A stretch of 64,000 bases of DNA, from assembly GCA_963784575.1 (NCBI GenBank), contig CAWARU010000001.1:2728001-2792000 (forward strand). The letters run 5' to 3'. The translations under genes were made by a program, and so were the position numbers. Under the pieces are notes generated by a model. That model was not told the DNA's origin. It made no database searches and saw nothing but the letters and a program-made list of their open reading frames with translations. The stretch comes from CAWARU01 sp963784575. GTDB lineage: Bacteria; Pseudomonadota; Gammaproteobacteria; UBA6186; Azoamicaceae. This document shows positions 62,739-64,000 of this stretch, in pieces. Position 1 is the stretch's first letter. Every line of letters begins with the position of its first letter.

Positions 62739-63284
62739 TCATGGGATGACTTCCCCAGCACAATAAATCCAGAACATTGCATCGGATAATGACATTTGTG
62801 CTAGACAAGCTTTCCAGAAAATACAGAATGACTCAGCGCTTCTTCCTAGGTCTGGAGCTCTACTCTTCAAATGCAAGGAATGTATCGGAAACATAGTTCG
62901 AAGGCGCAGCTCCCAGCGCGCTATTGTGCTTCTGACTGGAGGCGTCTTACTTGCGATGTACCGCAGGGAATGTTCCAAAATATCCAGTGACAATACAAGC
63001 TGCTGCACTGACCAGAGGTACCACCTTCTGGGAGAAATGCAATTTGGTAATACTGAACAAGTACGACGACAGTGTTTGCAAAAAAATCTTGGAATCAAGA
63101 CAGGATTTAGAGAATCTTCGCAGTGATTCTCTCTGTCTGCTTTGCGTTCGCGAAAACCATGGCATCTTAATCCTGCTTTACCGCAGTATCCGCATTTAGA
63201 GGGTCGAAAGGGTTTTGACCCATGCTGATAGATAAATTCAACATATTCTACAAGTGAATTAAAGAACCGCGCTATAATTAACAT
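62739..63284 (-). CDS. Zinc-finger protein of the transposon (DUF6431-like)
   Basis: ATG 63284 has AGGAGA 6 bases upstream, giving 181 aa; the longer frame from 63380 is rejected. Cysteine pairs CGYCGKAGLRCHGF and RFFCKHCRRTCSVLP form one or two zinc fingers, followed by helical DNA-binding-like sequence (SVQQLVLSLDI). Similar proteins accompany this class of transposase and may recognise the ends. Between this gene and the transposase lies the inner inverted repeat. Confidence 0.65.
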   Translation of the reverse strand: MLIIARFFNSLVEYVEFIYQHGSKPFRPSKCGYCGKAGLRCHGFRERKADRENHCEDSLNPVLIPRFFCKHCRRTCSVLPNCISPRRWYLWSVQQLVLSLDILEHSLRYIASKTPPVRSTIARWELRLRTMFPIHSLHLKSRAPDLGRSAESFCIFWKACLAQMSLSDAMFWIYCAGEVIP

Positions 63285-63548
63285 GATTGATCTCTCCTTT
63301 TTTTTAATCCACTTATTTTGAGAGGAGGATCTCTGATCTGTTCCTTCAAAATATTTAGAGAGATCAATCACTATTAACAATAGGTGTATATAATAATAAA
63401 TAAATTTTGTTTCGTGGTATTTTAAGGAATGCTGAATTATAAGATTTAATTTATCGCGAAATGAAACTGCTTCTTCTGCCTAAAATAAATTGATACATAA
63501 CAATTGTATATTCAAATAGTATACTCAATAGGAATTAGGGGAGCCCAT

Positions 63549-63845
63549 ATGAAAAATTATTTACTCGCATCAGTAGTCACAGGATCACTCTGCGTTGCAG
63601 CTGTTCCAGCAAGTGCCAGCGTATCAATACCCACAAGACTAGCAAACAAAGAAACTGCCATTGCCAAATTAAGCGATGTAACTCGACTTAAGTCTGGCAC
63701 ACAGTTAGCATATTGCTCCCATGGTGGTTGCAGATCTAATTATTATTATCATCATTATTCTGAAGATTTCTATCCATATCCCACAGGTTATTGCTATCGA
63801 ACCTCACCGCTAGTGAACTCACCTCTCGGATTAACCTGGTGGTAA
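63549..63845 (+). CDS. Small secreted protein
   Basis: ATG 63549 with GGGGAG 5-6 bases upstream gives 98 aa and places a signal peptide at the N-terminus (KNYLLASVVTGSLCVAAVPA then SAS, cleavage near residue 23). The mature part has three cysteines (YCSHGGCRSN, GYCYRT) and a Tyr/His cluster (NYYYHHYSEDFYPYP), which could bind metal. I recognise no family. It follows the transposon end by about 90 bp. The remaining 155 bp to the window end show no gene. Confidence 0.65.
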   Translation: MKNYLLASVVTGSLCVAAVPASASVSIPTRLANKETAIAKLSDVTRLKSGTQLAYCSHGGCRSNYYYHHYSEDFYPYPTGYCYRTSPLVNSPLGLTWW

Positions 63846-64000
63846 GAAAAAATAAGGAATTTGTTTAATAAAAAATTAATTCTAAGACCGCACGAATCTC
63901 GGTATCTTTTTAGAAAAGAGAGATTTTAAAGTCCCCTAAATTTTTGAACAAATTGTATCAATTATGCCGTAAGACCTATTGCTTCAGCTAGAGTGTATCT

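Larger units (their letters stand above)
60171..63461 (-). mobile_element. Mu/Tn5053-like transposon with DDE transposase, AAA ATPase, small ORF and zinc-finger protein
   Basis: Four reverse-strand genes are packed between inverted repeats. The outer ones are TTCCGCAATAAATTAAAT (60171-60188) versus its inverse at 63444-63461 (16/18). The inner ones are ACCTAATTTAAGTGAAACAG at 60200 versus its inverse at 62690-62713 (one mismatch, one gap), the latter lying between the first two genes. Which pair marks the true ends is not certain; the inner pair may be transposase binding sites. No target duplication was recognised. Confidence 0.6.

Noticed and set aside
63504..63548. Longer start for the secreted protein
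   Set aside because: It would put 15 residues before the signal peptide; ATG 63549 has the better ribosome site.
1..64000. CRISPR arrays, tRNA or rRNA genes
   Set aside because: I saw no regularly spaced identical repeats with unique spacers, and no cloverleaf or rRNA core sequences. The ATATGCACG repeats are too few and too far apart for CRISPR.

Overview
The window is AT-rich and reads like part of the genome of an intracellular (host-associated) gammaproteobacterium, most plausibly Legionellales-like. The evidence is E. coli-type gshA, yegD, emrAB and bepA, an IcmD/DotP-like type IVB secretion protein, and a dense set of eukaryote-like proteins (ankyrin, U-box, OTU, pseudokinase, LRR, TPR and Sel1 repeats, large P-loop GTPases). 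One housekeeping gene, aspS, is of alphaproteobacterial/rickettsial type, so transfer is likely there. The taxonomic call is inference; no rRNA or tRNA gene was recognised.

Layout. 1-5104: an ankyrin protein cut by the window edge, a probable effector, and a YegD-type Hsp70-like ATPase. 5220-9129: poxB split by an IS1634-type insertion sequence that left an exceptionally long (207 bp) target duplication. 9156-11641: an emrAB efflux operon. 11822-17425: three reverse-strand effector-like genes (P-loop GTPase, membrane-anchored U-box, pseudokinase). 17856-19901: a secreted Sel1 protein, a possible small Cys-containing protein and a CPBP protease. 20214-26912: a compact same-strand cluster with overlapping genes: LuxR-type regulator, DUF6884 protein, YhhQ-type transporter, FAD amine oxidase-like enzyme, membrane desaturase/hydroxylase, GTP cyclohydrolase II, and a frameshifted phosphoribosylanthranilate isomerase-like protein. 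It looks like an undescribed small-molecule pathway starting from GTP.

26987-35241: a 1695-aa TPR protein and a frameshifted Sel1 protein. 35341-35559: a MITE. 36050-45291: DUF167, two paralogous GT-like/LRR proteins, a frameshifted LD-carboxypeptidase, a PhyH dioxygenase and aspS. 46164-48394: a yhhQ-tgt operon whose TGT has the chlamydial/eukaryotic-like glycine in the base pocket, pointing to queuine salvage from a host. 48363-51516: DUF1653, a hypothetical protein, gshA and an IcmD-like protein. 51704-56558: two divergent GTPase paralogues of the 11822 gene, one fused to an OTU deubiquitinase domain. 57005-59323: bepA and a small unknown. 59324-60160: AT-rich repeat-bearing non-coding DNA. 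60171-63461: a Mu/Tn5053-like transposon (DDE transposase, AAA ATPase, small ORF, zinc-finger protein). 63549-63845: a small secreted protein.

Two themes recur. One is host manipulation (ubiquitin, GTPase and repeat-domain proteins). The other is deazaguanine/GTP-derived metabolism (two YhhQ transporters, TGT, GCH II, DUF6884). Three genes carry single-base frameshifts, two of them in short homopolymers, which suggests ongoing gene decay or sequencing error.
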